DNA from: Enterobacteriaceae endosymbiont of Donacia proxima
GTDB lineage: Bacteria > Pseudomonadota > Gammaproteobacteria > Enterobacterales > Enterobacteriaceae
Reading direction: 5' to 3'
DNA length: 64,000 nucleotides
Assembly (NCBI RefSeq): GCF_012569285.1
Contig: NZ_CP046198.1
Location: forward strand, 126,313-190,312
Positions 30,518 through 40,044 of this stretch are shown here, in pieces (within the stretch, counting starts at the first letter, position 1; every line of letters begins with the position of its first letter). The notes beneath the pieces were generated by a model. That model did not search any database and was not told the origin of the DNA. It was given only the letters and a program-made list of their open reading frames with translations. Made by a program: the position numbers and the translations under genes.

Positions 30518-31429
30518 ATGATAATGAAATTAGAACAAATTTTAAAAAAAAAAATCATAATAGAAGAACTTTTTTCGATTCAGGATGTAGTTCGTTGGGT
30601 ATCAAGTTGTTTTAGCATGTCTAATTTATGGTATGGTCATGGTAGTGATAATCCATGGGACGAAGCTGTAAATTTAATTTTACCTATATTAGGATTACCT
30701 CCATATATTTGGAATAGAGTTTATAACTCTAGATTATCTATTAAAGAACGTAAAATTATTTTTGAATTAGTTATAAAACGTATAAAAAAAAGAATTCCTG
30801 TAGTTTATTTAACAAATAAAACTTGGTTTTGCGGTTATGAGTTATATATTGATAATAGAGTGTTAATACCTAGATCTCCTATTTCTGAATTAATTAATAA
30901 TAAATTTAAATCTATTATTTCTTCTCATAATCATCCAAAATATATATTAGATTTATGTACTGGTAGTGGATGTATTGCTATAGCATGTTCATATTTATTT
31001 CCTAATGCACATATAGATGCAGTAGATATTTCTTTAGATGCAATTAATGTAGTTGAACATAATATTCAATTACATGGATTAGAAAATCGTATTACTCCTA
31101 TATGTAGTAATTTATTTAATAAATTATCTAAATATACTTATGATTTAATCATTAGTAATCCTCCATATGTAAATAAAAAAGATATAAGTTTTTTACCAAA
31201 AGAATATTCATATGAACCTAAAATAGGATTAATTTCTGATAATAAGGGTATAGGAATTATTGAAAAAATAATATCTATGTCACCATTTTTTCTTAAAAAA
31301 AATGGTATTTTAATTTGTGAAGTTGGAGATAAAATGATAAATATTATAGAAAAATATCCAGATATATATTTTCAATGGATAAATATTAAAAATGGAGGTA
31401 TAGGTATATTTAAAATGGAAAATAAATAA
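30518..31429 (+). CDS. prmB: Ribosomal protein uL3 N5-glutamine methyltransferase PrmB
   Basis: Methylates a glutamine of ribosomal protein L3. The 303 residues match E. coli PrmB throughout: YGHGSDNPWDEAVNL near residue 42, PVVYLTNKTWFCGYELYID, the SAM loop DLCTGSGCIAIA, and catalytic SNPPYVNK. These segments separate it from the release-factor methylase PrmC. It is followed after 41 bases by aroC, the same pairing as in E. coli. Confidence 0.97.
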   Translation: MIMKLEQILKKKIIIEELFSIQDVVRWVSSCFSMSNLWYGHGSDNPWDEAVNLILPILGLPPYIWNRVYNSRLSIKERKIIFELVIKRIKKRIPVVYLTNKTWFCGYELYIDNRVLIPRSPISELINNKFKSIISSHNHPKYILDLCTGSGCIAIACSYLFPNAHIDAVDISLDAINVVEHNIQLHGLENRITPICSNLFNKLSKYTYDLIISNPPYVNKKDISFLPKEYSYEPKIGLISDNKGIGIIEKIISMSPFFLKKNGILICEVGDKMINIIEKYPDIYFQWINIKNGGIGIFKMENK

Positions 31430-31470
31430 TATATATATAATATAATAAGATATTACAGGAGTAGATTTTT

Positions 31471-32556
31471 ATGTCAGGTAATAGTATCGGAAAATTATTT
31501 ACAGTTACAACTTTTGGTGAATCACATGGTAAATCTTTAGGGTGTATAGTTGATGGTGTACCTCCTAAAATTCCATTAACAATAACAGATATACAAAAAG
31601 ATTTAGATAGACGAAAACCAGGAACATCTAAATATACTTCTCCACGTAGAGAATTAGATCAGATAAAAATTTTATCGGGTGTATTTAATAATTTAACAAC
31701 TGGCACAAGTATCGGTTTATTAATAAATAATGTTGATGTTAAATCTCAAGATTATCAAAAAATTAAAAATATTTTTCGTCCAGGGCATGCAGATTATACT
31801 TACAAAAAAAAATATGGTATTCGTGATTATAGAGGTGGAGGACGTTCTTCAGCTAGAGAAACAACAATGCGTGTTGCAGCAGGAGCTATAGCTAAAAAAT
31901 ATTTAGGTATAAAATATAATATAAAAATTAAGGGTTATTTATCTCAAATGGGTGATATTATTTGTAATTTTGATAATTGGGAAGAAGTTAATAAAAATCC
32001 TTTTTTTTGTCCAAATAAAAATCAAGTAAAATTATTAAAAGATAAAATTAATTATTTAAAAAATAATGGTGATTCTATAGGTGCTAAAATTACTATTATT
32101 ATAAAAAATGTACCAGTAGGGTTAGGAGAACCGGTATTTGATAAATTAGATGCTGAATTAGCTTATGCATTAATGAGTATTAATGCAGTAAAAGGAATCG
32201 AAATAGGTGATGGATTTAATTGCATAAATAAATTAGGAAGTAATTATAGAGATGAAATTAGAAGTAATGGATTTAAAAGTAATAATTCAGGAGGAATTTT
32301 AGGAGGTATTAGCACCGGACAAAATATTATTATTAATTTTGCAGTAAAACCTACTTCTAGTATTTCTAAACCATGTAAAACTATTAATTCATTAGGAGAA
32401 GAAACATATTGTATTACACAAGGACGACATGATCCTTGTGTAGGAATTAGAGCTGTTCCGATAGGAGAAGCAATGGTAGGAATAATCTTAATGGATCATT
32501 TATTACGTTATCGTGCACAGTGTGCTGATATTATCAATTGTAATAAATATTCATAA
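31471..32556 (+). CDS. aroC: Chorismate synthase
   Basis: Final shikimate-pathway enzyme, converting EPSP to chorismate with reduced FMN. The 361 residues carry the signatures [14 protein letters not shown] at the start, [31 protein letters not shown] near residue 120, and the C-terminal [23 protein letters not shown] lies just ahead of the start. This supports aromatic amino-acid or chorismate provisioning. Its stop codon directly abuts the stop codon of the convergent peroxiredoxin gene. Confidence 0.98.
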   Translation: MSGNSIGKLFTVTTFGESHGKSLGCIVDGVPPKIPLTITDIQKDLDRRKPGTSKYTSPRRELDQIKILSGVFNNLTTGTSIGLLINNVDVKSQDYQKIKNIFRPGHADYTYKKKYGIRDYRGGGRSSARETTMRVAAGAIAKKYLGIKYNIKIKGYLSQMGDIICNFDNWEEVNKNPFFCPNKNQVKLLKDKINYLKNNGDSIGAKITIIIKNVPVGLGEPVFDKLDAELAYALMSINAVKGIEIGDGFNCINKLGSNYRDEIRSNGFKSNNSGGILGGISTGQNIIINFAVKPTSSISKPCKTINSLGEETYCITQGRHDPCVGIRAVPIGEAMVGIILMDHLLRYRAQCADIINCNKYS

Positions 32557-33159
32557 TTATAATTCGTCTATATTTTGGGATAAATAATTAGCGATTCCAA
32601 TAGAATTAGGGGTTAAGCTTTTTTTACCCTTTTCCCATTGTGCAGGACATACATTACCATATTTTTCATAATGATTTAAAGCATCAATCATGCGAATTAT
32701 TTCATTTATATTTCTTCCAAATGGAAGATCATTTACTAATTGATGTCTAATTATTTTTTTTTTATCTATTAAAAATACAGCTCTTAATGCAATTCCTAAT
32801 TCAGGATGTTCAATACCATAAGATTTTTGAATATTTTTTTTAATATCAGAAATCATTATAAATTTAATATGCCCTATACCTCCTTTATTTATAGGAGTAT
32901 TACGCCAAGCGTAATGAACAAATTGTGAATCACATGATATACCTAAAATATTTACATTTCTTTTATTAAAAGAATTTAAATGTTTATTTAATGATATAAT
33001 TTCTGTAGGACAAACAAATGTAAAATCTAAAGGCCAAAAAAATAATATAGTAATTGTATTATTTAAATAATCATATAAATTAAAATTATCAATAATAGAT
33101 CCGTCTTCTAAAACAGCAGACGCATTAAAATCTGGAGCTTTTTTAGTTACTAAAATCAT
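32557..33159 (-). CDS. Typical 2-Cys peroxiredoxin (AhpC/Prx1 family)
   Basis: Thiol peroxidase that reduces hydrogen peroxide and organic hydroperoxides. The 200 residues contain the peroxidatic cysteine in DFTFVCPTE (Cys50) and the resolving cysteine in VCPAQW (Cys171). The catalytic Thr and a later Arg are in place, and the C-terminal tail is long, of Prx1 rather than short bacterial AhpC type. It resembles the TsaA-like peroxiredoxin of Buchnera more than E. coli AhpC. No ahpF is seen nearby, so reduction probably relies on thioredoxin. Confidence 0.93.
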   Translation of the reverse strand: MILVTKKAPDFNASAVLEDGSIIDNFNLYDYLNNTITILFFWPLDFTFVCPTEIISLNKHLNSFNKRNVNILGISCDSQFVHYAWRNTPINKGGIGHIKFIMISDIKKNIQKSYGIEHPELGIALRAVFLIDKKKIIRHQLVNDLPFGRNINEIIRMIDALNHYEKYGNVCPAQWEKGKKSLTPNSIGIANYLSQNIDEL

Positions 33160-33881
33160 ATTTACCTCAAAATGTTATTTTTTTATAATAAAGTAAAATT
33201 ATTAAATTAATAAAATATAATTACTTTTATTATATTTTAATTTATATTTTTTATTTTATATACAAAAATTTTAAATTTTATATTAAATAAAAGATTAAAA
33301 AAAATAATAATCTTTACTTTAAATAAAAATTTATAGTGAATATTAATTTTTTATTTTTAATTTTTCATTAAAATATTTATAATTCAACATAATTTTTTTG
33401 TAAAAAAATATAATTTATTATTAATAAAGTTATTTTTTGGTAAAAAAAATAAATGTTTTTTATTTTAATAAAATAATTATATTAATATTTTTTATAAAAT
33501 TTTTAAATTAATTTACTTTTTATTAAAAATAGTAATAGTTATTATACATAACTTATTATATATTTTATTAAAAATAATAAATTACTTATATATAAGTAAT
33601 TTATTATTTTTAAATTATTATTAAATAACAAAATTAATATTTATTTTAAATAAAAATAATAAAATATTCTTTATTTAATTTTTATAATTTTTAATAAAAA
33701 TTATTATTATTTAATATTTTTTTTAAACTTAAATTTTATTAAAAATAATTAATATTAATTAATATAATTAATTTTTTTATAAATTAATATTTTGTTTTTT
33801 TATAATATATAATAATAAATTTTTTATTTCAAAATTTATTACTAAATAAATAAAAAAATATTTATAAATAAAATTTATATT
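33160..33881. other. 722 bp non-coding stretch between apaH and the peroxiredoxin gene
   Basis: Almost entirely A and T with stops in every frame; no protein remnant or stable RNA is recognised. It contains a perfect 46 bp palindrome (33568-33613) and the promoter region of the peroxiredoxin at its left edge. It is the longest gene-free stretch in the window and is probably the site of one or more erased genes. Confidence 0.6.
33568..33613. repeat. 46 bp perfect A+T palindrome
   Basis: Two perfect 23-base arms meet with no spacer at 33590/33591, with a single C/G pair in each arm (ATTACTTATA / TATAAGTAAT core). It lies about 270 bases past the apaH stop on the transcribed side. It could be a distant terminator for ksgA-apaG-apaH, a cruciform, or a protein-binding site; sequence alone does not decide. 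Confidence 0.55.
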
Positions 33882-34718
33882 TTATATTATACAAGTTATA
33901 CTATGAAATTTTTTAGTTTCCCATGTAAAAACAGTTAATTGATTCCCCCAACAACATCCAGTATCTAAACCTATAATATTTTTAGGAGTATATCCCCCAC
34001 CTTGTAAATCAGACCAATGACCAAAAAATATTGTATATTTTTTATACAATAAATTAGGAATATCAAACCATGGTTTTAATACAATTGAATTAATATCATT
34101 AGGAGCTTTTTTAGTTAACATTTCTAATGTACCATCTGGGTAACAATATCTCATTTTTGTAAATGCGTTAATAATAAAACTAAAACGTTGAAATCCAATT
34201 AATTTATTTTTTTTCCAATCATTTATTTGATACTTTTCATTATTTATATAATCAAAAAAAATTTTATTTTTTTCACTAGAAATTATATCTTTTGCTTCAT
34301 TAGAAGCAGATAATATAGTAGAAATATTTTCCCATTGAGGAGCTATACCAGCATGTGACATTAAAATTTTTTTATTTTCATCATATTGAACAAAAGGTTG
34401 ATATTTTAACCAAGAATTTATGATAAATTTTATTTTAATATCTTTTAATAAATTTAAAATTATTGGATCATTAATATTACTGTTCATTGAACCTAAAGAT
34501 AATGATATTAAATATAAATCATGGTTTCCTAAAACTAATTTTATAGATTTTCTAATAGAATATAAATAATATAAAACTTTTTTAGAATCTGGTCCTCTAG
34601 AAATAAGATCACCTGTAATCCATAATTGATCATTTTTATTATCGAAACGAATTTTTTTTAATAAGGAAATAAATTCATTATAATAACCATGAATATCTCC
34701 AATAAAATAAGTAGTCAT
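33882..34718 (-). CDS. apaH: Diadenosine tetraphosphatase ApaH
   Basis: Symmetrically cleaves Ap4A to two ADP, and also removes Np4 caps from RNA in E. coli. The 278 residues contain the metallophosphatase motifs GDIHGYYNEF, GDLISRGPDS and LGNHDLY, plus a C-terminal FGHWSDLQG and LDTGCCWG. It is the last gene of ksgA-apaG-apaH, 23 bases after apaG. Confidence 0.97.
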   Translation of the reverse strand: MTTYFIGDIHGYYNEFISLLKKIRFDNKNDQLWITGDLISRGPDSKKVLYYLYSIRKSIKLVLGNHDLYLISLSLGSMNSNINDPIILNLLKDIKIKFIINSWLKYQPFVQYDENKKILMSHAGIAPQWENISTILSASNEAKDIISSEKNKIFFDYINNEKYQINDWKKNKLIGFQRFSFIINAFTKMRYCYPDGTLEMLTKKAPNDINSIVLKPWFDIPNLLYKKYTIFFGHWSDLQGGGYTPKNIIGLDTGCCWGNQLTVFTWETKKFHSITCII

Positions 34719-34741
34719 ATTTTTATAAATTATTAATTTTA

Positions 34742-35122
34742 TTAATGTATATAAGTTTTTATTGCTAATCGAAAAATTGGAATATCTACATGATAAACAT
34801 GATTATTTTCATCAATCATTATATAATGACCTTGCATTATACCAATAGGTGTTTCTAAAATAGCACCACTAGTATAGTAAAAATTATTACCTGGTTTAAT
34901 ATACGTTTTTTTACTAATAACTCCTTCACAATACATTTGTGTTTTTTTACCATTTCCATTGGTTATCGTCCAATAACGGCTAATTAACTGTAAAATTTTT
35001 TTTCCTAAATTATATATGGTAATTGTATAAGCAAAAACATAACGATTAATTGTAGGTATAGATTGAGATTTTACATACATACTATGTACTTTTATATAAA
35101 CTTGAGATAATAATGATTTCAT
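34742..35122 (-). CDS. apaG: ApaG protein (Co2+/Mg2+ efflux-associated, ApaG fold)
   Basis: A 126-residue single-domain beta-sandwich protein matching E. coli ApaG. YTITIYNLGKKILQLISRYW, the phosphate-binding-like GNGKKTQMYCEGV, and LETPIGIMQGHY are clear. The biochemical role is poorly defined in bacteria. It lies 4 bases after ksgA and 23 before apaH, the classic operon order. Confidence 0.96.
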   Translation of the reverse strand: MKSLLSQVYIKVHSMYVKSQSIPTINRYVFAYTITIYNLGKKILQLISRYWTITNGNGKKTQMYCEGVISKKTYIKPGNNFYYTSGAILETPIGIMQGHYIMIDENNHVYHVDIPIFRLAIKTYIH

Positions 35123-35126
35123 AAGT

Positions 35127-35927
35127 TTATAACCTTTTATGATTTGTTTTTAACCAGTTAGCTAATTGACAATATTCTGATATTGAAACATCTTCAGCAC
35201 GAATTTTATAATCAATACCTAAATCATCTAATTCTTCTATAGAAAATAAATTTATTAAACTATTTCGTAAAATTTTTCTTCTCATACTAAAAGCTTGTTT
35301 AATAATTTTTTTTAAAAAAAAAATATCATCTAAATTATAATTTTTATTTACATAAGGCCTCATATATATCATATTAGAAAATATTTTAGGTTTAGGGTAA
35401 AAATCATTTGGTTTTATTTCTAATAAAGTTTTTATTTTACAAAATAATTGAATCATTATACTTAAACATCCATAATTTTTCCCTCCAGGATATGCAGTTA
35501 AACGATTTACTACTTCTTTTTGCATTATAAAATGCATATCTTTAATATTATTTAAATAATTAAACAAATAGAAAATTATTTTTGTAGAAATATTATATGG
35601 TAAATTACCGAAAATTCGTATTCTTTTTTTATATTTTTGAATTAAAGTATAAAAATTAAAATTCAATATATTATTTAATATAATATGAATATTTGAATTA
35701 ATTAAAACTTGTTTTTTTTTTAAAAAATTAACAAAATTTTTATCTATTTCAATAATAGAAATATTTTGATTATATTTAATCATTGGTATAGTTAATGCTC
35801 CTAAACCAGGACCTATTTCGACCATTATATGGTAATATTTAGGATTTATTAAAGATATTATTTTTTTTATAATTTTTTTATTTACTAAAATATGTTGTCC
35901 ATATTTTTTTTTAAAAAATATTTTCAT
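35127..35927 (-). CDS. rsmA: 16S rRNA (A1518/A1519-N6) dimethyltransferase
   Basis: Dimethylates two adjacent adenines near the 3' end of 16S rRNA late in 30S assembly (KsgA). The 266 residues show KKYGQHILVNKKI, the SAM motif VEIGPGLGALTIPM, the catalytic NLPYNISTKI near residue 110, and AFSMRRKILRNSL in the C-terminal domain. In E. coli lptD, surA and pdxA precede it; here it is the first gene of its operon, facing djlA across 319 bases. Confidence 0.97.
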   Translation of the reverse strand: MKIFFKKKYGQHILVNKKIIKKIISLINPKYYHIMVEIGPGLGALTIPMIKYNQNISIIEIDKNFVNFLKKKQVLINSNIHIILNNILNFNFYTLIQKYKKRIRIFGNLPYNISTKIIFYLFNYLNNIKDMHFIMQKEVVNRLTAYPGGKNYGCLSIMIQLFCKIKTLLEIKPNDFYPKPKIFSNMIYMRPYVNKNYNLDDIFFLKKIIKQAFSMRRKILRNSLINLFSIEELDDLGIDYKIRAEDVSISEYCQLANWLKTNHKRL

Positions 35928-36246
35928 ATTATTAATTTTTAATTAAGTGTATTTCTTAAATTATATTTTTATATATATCTATAATTATAATATAATTAAA
36001 TATAACTATATATTTTATATTTTAATATATACGATTCATATTTTTTACTCAATTCTATTTTAGAAAAAGTAATTTTTTATAAAAGATAATCAACTTAATT
36101 ATAAAATTATATTTTTTTTTTTATAAATTAAAATTTTTTGTTTAAAGTAATTGATTTTAAATAAATAAATAAATTTTAATTAAAATTAATATTAATAATT
36201 GATTAATTATCTGTTATAATAAATTTATTTTTATTACATTCATAAA
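35928..36246. other. 319 bp divergent intergenic region between rsmA and djlA
   Basis: In E. coli this place holds lptD, surA and pdxA; no coding remnant of these is readable here. The region is nearly all A+T. It must hold promoters for both genes; only the djlA side shows a clear -10 (see separate entry). Confidence 0.55.
36192..36220 (+). promoter_or_regulatory. Probable djlA promoter (extended -10)
   Basis: TGTTATAAT (36212-36220) is a perfect extended -10 element. A weak TTAATA (36192-36197) lies 17 bases ahead of the TATAAT. The djlA start codon follows 26 bases after the -10. Confidence 0.5.
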
Positions 36247-37149
36247 ATGATGAACATATATTCTGGATATCAATTACTATTTTTTATTTACAAAAAAATG
36301 ATTGATAGTCATGAATATAAATATTTTAATGTATTAATTAAAATAATATTAGGGGTATTTTTTACTATATTAATAAATGATATATTTAATTTTTATAACA
36401 AAAAGCATCAATTTTTTTATATAAAAAATATAAAAAAAGAATATTTGAAAATTAATTTTGAAATTATGGGATGTATAAGTAAATCTAAAGGTTATATCAG
36501 TAAATATGATATAAATTATACAACAAATTTAATGAATCAAATAAATTTAAATAAAAAAAATATTATTTTTATGCAAAAAGCTTTTTTATATGGTAAAAAA
36601 ACAGATTATCCATTAATTAGTAAATTAAATTATTTGAATTTTTTAATTTCTTATTATGATCCTACTTTAGTAAATAATTTTTTAGAAACACAAATTGAAT
36701 TATCATTTATTAACAAAAAATTACATTTTAAAACTAAAAAAGTATTAAATATTATTTTTCAAAATTTGAATATATCAATGTTTGATATTCTTTTAATTAT
36801 AAAAAAATTAAAATATCGTAATAAATATATTAATGAAAAAGATTTATTTTTTTATAATTTTTTCTTTTATCAAAGAAAAACAAATAATAATTATTATGAT
36901 AATAATTTTAAAAATAAAAAAAATATAGATAATAATAAATTAGCTATAAAAAAAGCTTATAAATTATTAGGAATCAAATATGATGATAATCTTTTAACTA
37001 TAAAAAGAGCATATCATAAATTACTTAGTAAGTATCATCCAGATAAATTAATATCAAAAGGTTATTCATCAAAAAAATTAGAAAAAGCAAAAATTAAAAC
37101 ACAAAATATACATAAAGCATTTAATATTATTAAAAAATATATGAAATAA
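36247..37149 (+). CDS. djlA: Membrane-anchored J-domain co-chaperone DjlA
   Basis: DnaK co-chaperone anchored in the inner membrane. The 300 residues have an N-terminal hydrophobic segment (about 28-45), a central TerB/DjlA-like helical domain that is poorly conserved but includes QKAFLYGKKTDYP, and a C-terminal J domain (about 236-300) with KLLGIKYDD and the HPD tripeptide in KYHPDKLISKGY. The call rests on the C-terminal J domain plus synteny: djlA sits next to the lptD-surA-pdxA-rsmA-apaGH block in E. coli. The first residues contain two alternative methionines. Confidence 0.88.
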   Translation: MMNIYSGYQLLFFIYKKMIDSHEYKYFNVLIKIILGVFFTILINDIFNFYNKKHQFFYIKNIKKEYLKINFEIMGCISKSKGYISKYDINYTTNLMNQINLNKKNIIFMQKAFLYGKKTDYPLISKLNYLNFLISYYDPTLVNNFLETQIELSFINKKLHFKTKKVLNIIFQNLNISMFDILLIIKKLKYRNKYINEKDLFFYNFFFYQRKTNNNYYDNNFKNKKNIDNNKLAIKKAYKLLGIKYDDNLLTIKRAYHKLLSKYHPDKLISKGYSSKKLEKAKIKTQNIHKAFNIIKKYMK

Positions 37150-37160
37150 ATTATATAATT

Positions 37161-37547
37161 TTATTTTTTTTCAATAATAACTATTGAACATGCATATTTT
37201 TTTTCATCCGAAAATGAAATATGAATTTTATATTTAAAATCCATATTTTTTAAAAATTTTAATGCTTTTTTATATAAAATTATTTTTGGTTTATTATTTT
37301 TAGAACTTAATAGTTCTACTTGATTAAAAAAAATACCATTTGTAAAACCAGTACTTAAAGCTTTTACTGTTGCTTCTTTAGCTGTAAAAAATTTTGCTAA
37401 TAGTTTAATTTTATGAGTATTTTTTTTATATATAGATAACTCATATTTTGTTAAAATTTTACAAGCGAAACGATTACCAAAAAGCAAAAAAATTTTTTTA
37501 ATTCTATTAATTGCGATTATATCGATTCCAATCCCAAAAATATTCAT
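37161..37547 (-). CDS. acpS: Holo-[acyl carrier protein] synthase
   Basis: Transfers 4'-phosphopantetheine from CoA to ACP for fatty-acid synthesis. The 128 residues carry IFGIGIDIIAINRI at the start (metal-binding Asp) and the second signature AKFFTAKEATVKAL, with HISFSDEKKYACSIVI at the end. In E. coli it lies after pdxJ, recO and era; here it follows era directly, 34 bases away, both intermediate genes being lost. Confidence 0.96.
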   Translation of the reverse strand: MNIFGIGIDIIAINRIKKIFLLFGNRFACKILTKYELSIYKKNTHKIKLLAKFFTAKEATVKALSTGFTNGIFFNQVELLSSKNNKPKIILYKKALKFLKNMDFKYKIHISFSDEKKYACSIVIIEKK

Positions 37548-37581
37548 AATTTTAATTTAAAAAATATTGTTTAAAAACAAA

Positions 37582-38400
37582 TTACTTAATTTTTATCCAT
37601 ATATGTAATTTTATCTTTTTTTTAAAAAATTTTTCTATATTTTGTTCTGACTTATTTCTGATTAATTTTATGTTATTAGAATTTTTACCTATTATTATTT
37701 TTTTATGATTTATTTTTTTTACTAAAAATATAATATTTATTTCATCTGATAAAATTTTAGAAAAAATTACTTTAATTTTAATTAAATATGGTATTTCTTT
37801 ATGAAGAAATTTCATAATATTTTCTCTTATAATTTCTTTAATAATTACCTTATCTGTTTGATTTGTAATATAATTTTTAGAATAAAAATGTTTTTTTTTA
37901 GGTAAATTATTACAAATTATATGATAAAGATCATTTGTATATAATTTATATTTAGCTGAAATTATAAATAAATGAAAAATATTTATTTTCTTTTTAAGAA
38001 AATTAATATATGGTAATAATATATTTTTATTTTTAATTTGATCAATTTTGTTAATAATTAATATTATCGGTATATTAATTTTAGAAAAAATTTTACTAAA
38101 ATTTTCTTCTATATAACTCCATTTAGTTTTATCTAAAATAAATAATATAAAATCATATTGATTATTTTTTAATAAATTAAAAATTCTATTTTTAGAAAAT
38201 ATATTTCCAGGAGTATCAATAAATTCTATTTGATAAATATCATTATTATAAACTCCAATAATATTGCTACTTGTAGTATTTTTTTTATGAGAAACAATTG
38301 ATATTTTTTTCTTCACTAAAAAATTTAATAAAGTAGATTTACCTACATTAGTTCTACCTAATATTAAAATACTTCCATAACATGATGATATTTTTTTCAC
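37582..38400 (-). CDS. era: Ribosome-assembly GTPase Era
   Basis: Binds the 3' end of 16S rRNA and couples 30S maturation to GTP hydrolysis. GTPase motifs are G1 GRTNVGKSTLLN, G3 DTPGN and G4 NKID. The switch region is altered but keeps a TT pair. A KH RNA-binding domain occupies roughly the last 70 residues, with a diverged GxxG-like segment (IGKNSNNIK). At 272 residues it is shorter than E. coli Era (301). It lies 26 bases after rnc. Confidence 0.94.
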   Translation of the reverse strand: MKKISSCYGSILILGRTNVGKSTLLNFLVKKKISIVSHKKNTTSSNIIGVYNNDIYQIEFIDTPGNIFSKNRIFNLLKNNQYDFILFILDKTKWSYIEENFSKIFSKINIPIILIINKIDQIKNKNILLPYINFLKKKINIFHLFIISAKYKLYTNDLYHIICNNLPKKKHFYSKNYITNQTDKVIIKEIIRENIMKFLHKEIPYLIKIKVIFSKILSDEINIIFLVKKINHKKIIIGKNSNNIKLIRNKSEQNIEKFFKKKIKLHIWIKIK

Positions 38401-38426
38401 ATAAATAACCTTCTATATTAGAATAA

Positions 38427-39095
38427 CTATTCTAGTCCAAGTTTTTTTAATGCTTTTTCAGCAGCTGATTGTTCCGCTTTACGACGACTAGATCCTATAC
38501 CCCTAATTATTTTTGATATTCCACTAATTTTACATTGTATCGTAAATTTCTGATTATGTACTTCTCCATTTATTTGTACAATAAAATAATATGGTAAAGG
38601 TAAATGTGATCTTTGTAAATATTCTTGTAATCTTGTTTTAGGATCTTTTTGATTATTACCTGGTAAAATTGTTTTTAATCTAAATTGGTACCAAAGTAAA
38701 ATAATTTTTTCTACAACTTTAATGTTACTATCTAAACATATACTTCCTATTAATGCTTCCATTGTATCTGCTAAAATAGATTCTCTATTATAACCTCCAT
38801 TTTTATATTCTCCAGGTCCTAAAAATAAATATTCACCTAATTTAAATTCTCTTGCAATACTTGCTAGAGTATTACCTCTAACTAAAGAAGCACGCATACG
38901 ACTCATATTACCTTCATTTACATCAGGAAATTTATTATATAATGCTTTAGCTATTATATAGCTTAATATAGAATCACCTAAAAATTCTAATCTTTCATTA
39001 TGTTTACTACTTGCACTTCTATGTGTTAAAGCTTGATATAATAAATCTTGATGATTAAAAATATAACCCAATTTTTTCTGTAATTGATTAATCAT
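38427..39095 (-). CDS. rnc: Ribonuclease III
   Basis: Endonuclease that cuts double-stranded RNA, including rRNA precursors. The 222 residues have the RNase III signature [20 protein letters not shown] near residue 35, the second catalytic acidic cluster [13 protein letters not shown] near residue 110, and a C-terminal dsRNA-binding domain ending [20 protein letters not shown]. It is part of lepA-lepB-rnc-era-acpS. The very long hairpins in this window would be potential substrates. Confidence 0.98.
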   Translation of the reverse strand: MINQLQKKLGYIFNHQDLLYQALTHRSASSKHNERLEFLGDSILSYIIAKALYNKFPDVNEGNMSRMRASLVRGNTLASIAREFKLGEYLFLGPGEYKNGGYNRESILADTMEALIGSICLDSNIKVVEKIILLWYQFRLKTILPGNNQKDPKTRLQEYLQRSHLPLPYYFIVQINGEVHNQKFTIQCKISGISKIIRGIGSSRRKAEQSAAEKALKKLGLE

Positions 39096-39154
39096 AATAA
39101 AATTTATTTAATTGTATTTTAAATCTAAAACTAGATAAAATATTTTTTTAAAAA

Positions 39155-39955
39155 TTAATTTATTTTACATATTCGATTAAATTTTATTTTATAAAACCAT
39201 AAATGTGTTGTTTTTTTAATACTGAACCAAATAAATATAGCTTTCCCTAATAAATATTTTTCATGAAGAAAACCCCAATATCTACTATCAAGACTATTAT
39301 CACGATTATCACCCATAACAAAATAACATTTTTTAGGAACTATCCACATATATAAAGGAATATTTTTTTGTTTATATATTTTTCCATTTATTTTATTCTC
39401 TAATTCAGGTGTAAATAAAATTTTATGTGACAATTTATTTATATATTCTGTATATTGAAAATATCTTATATTTCCAAATTTATAAAATTTTATAGAATTT
39501 TTTTTTAAAAAAACATATTTTTTTTGAGTAATATTTTGAAATATTTTAAAATATTTACTTTTTTTAAGTTCTTTATATTTAAAAATATTTTTTTTAATAT
39601 ATTTATTATTATATAATATAATTTGTTTGTTTGTAATATCATAAAAAATGATATCTCCTGGTAATCCAATTATTCTTTTAATATAATTTATTTTAGTATT
39701 TTTAGGATATTTAAAAACGACTATATCACCTCTTTGAGGTAATTTATTTTTAATAAAAATTTTATTATTAAAAGGATTCCTAAGACCATAAATAAATTTA
39801 TTAACTATAATAAAATCACCTGTATTTAAGGTAGGCATCATGGATTCCGAAGGGATATAGAAAGGTTCATATATAAATATACGAATAATTAAAATTAATA
39901 ATATAATAGGAGCTATAGAAAATATTTGATTTATTAAAAATTGTATTTTTTTCAT
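39155..39955 (-). CDS. lepB: Signal peptidase I
   Basis: Membrane serine protease removing export signals. The 266 residues start with one hydrophobic segment (about 10-28), then the nucleophile in PSESMMPTL (Ser38), the general-base lysine in NYIKRIIGLPGD (Lys93), and GDNRDNSLDSRYWGFL near the end. E. coli LepB (324 aa) has two membrane segments; the first one and its cytoplasmic loop are missing here, so topology is simplified to a single anchor. The central beta insert is lysine-rich and diverged. It follows lepA. Confidence 0.96.
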   Translation of the reverse strand: MKKIQFLINQIFSIAPIILLILIIRIFIYEPFYIPSESMMPTLNTGDFIIVNKFIYGLRNPFNNKIFIKNKLPQRGDIVVFKYPKNTKINYIKRIIGLPGDIIFYDITNKQIILYNNKYIKKNIFKYKELKKSKYFKIFQNITQKKYVFLKKNSIKFYKFGNIRYFQYTEYINKLSHKILFTPELENKINGKIYKQKNIPLYMWIVPKKCYFVMGDNRDNSLDSRYWGFLHEKYLLGKAIFIWFSIKKTTHLWFYKIKFNRICKIN

Positions 39956-39974
39956 AAATAATCGTCAATAATAG

Positions 39975-40009
39975 ATATTACATTTTATATAAATAAAAAA
40001 ATGTAATAT
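39975..40009 (-). terminator. Hairpin between lepA and lepB
   Basis: Perfect 12 bp arms (39975-39986 and 39998-40009; ATATTACATTTT and its complement) around an 11-base loop in the 89-base lepA-lepB gap. It is probably a partial terminator or processing site within the operon. The stem has only one G/C pair. Confidence 0.4.
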
Positions 40010-40044
40010 TTTTTGAAATTTTAAAAATTTTATTTTTTAAAAAA

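Noticed and set aside
37150-37165. 12 bp A+T palindrome between djlA and acpS
   Set aside because: Too short and without G/C pairs; such palindromes are frequent by chance in A+T-only sequence.
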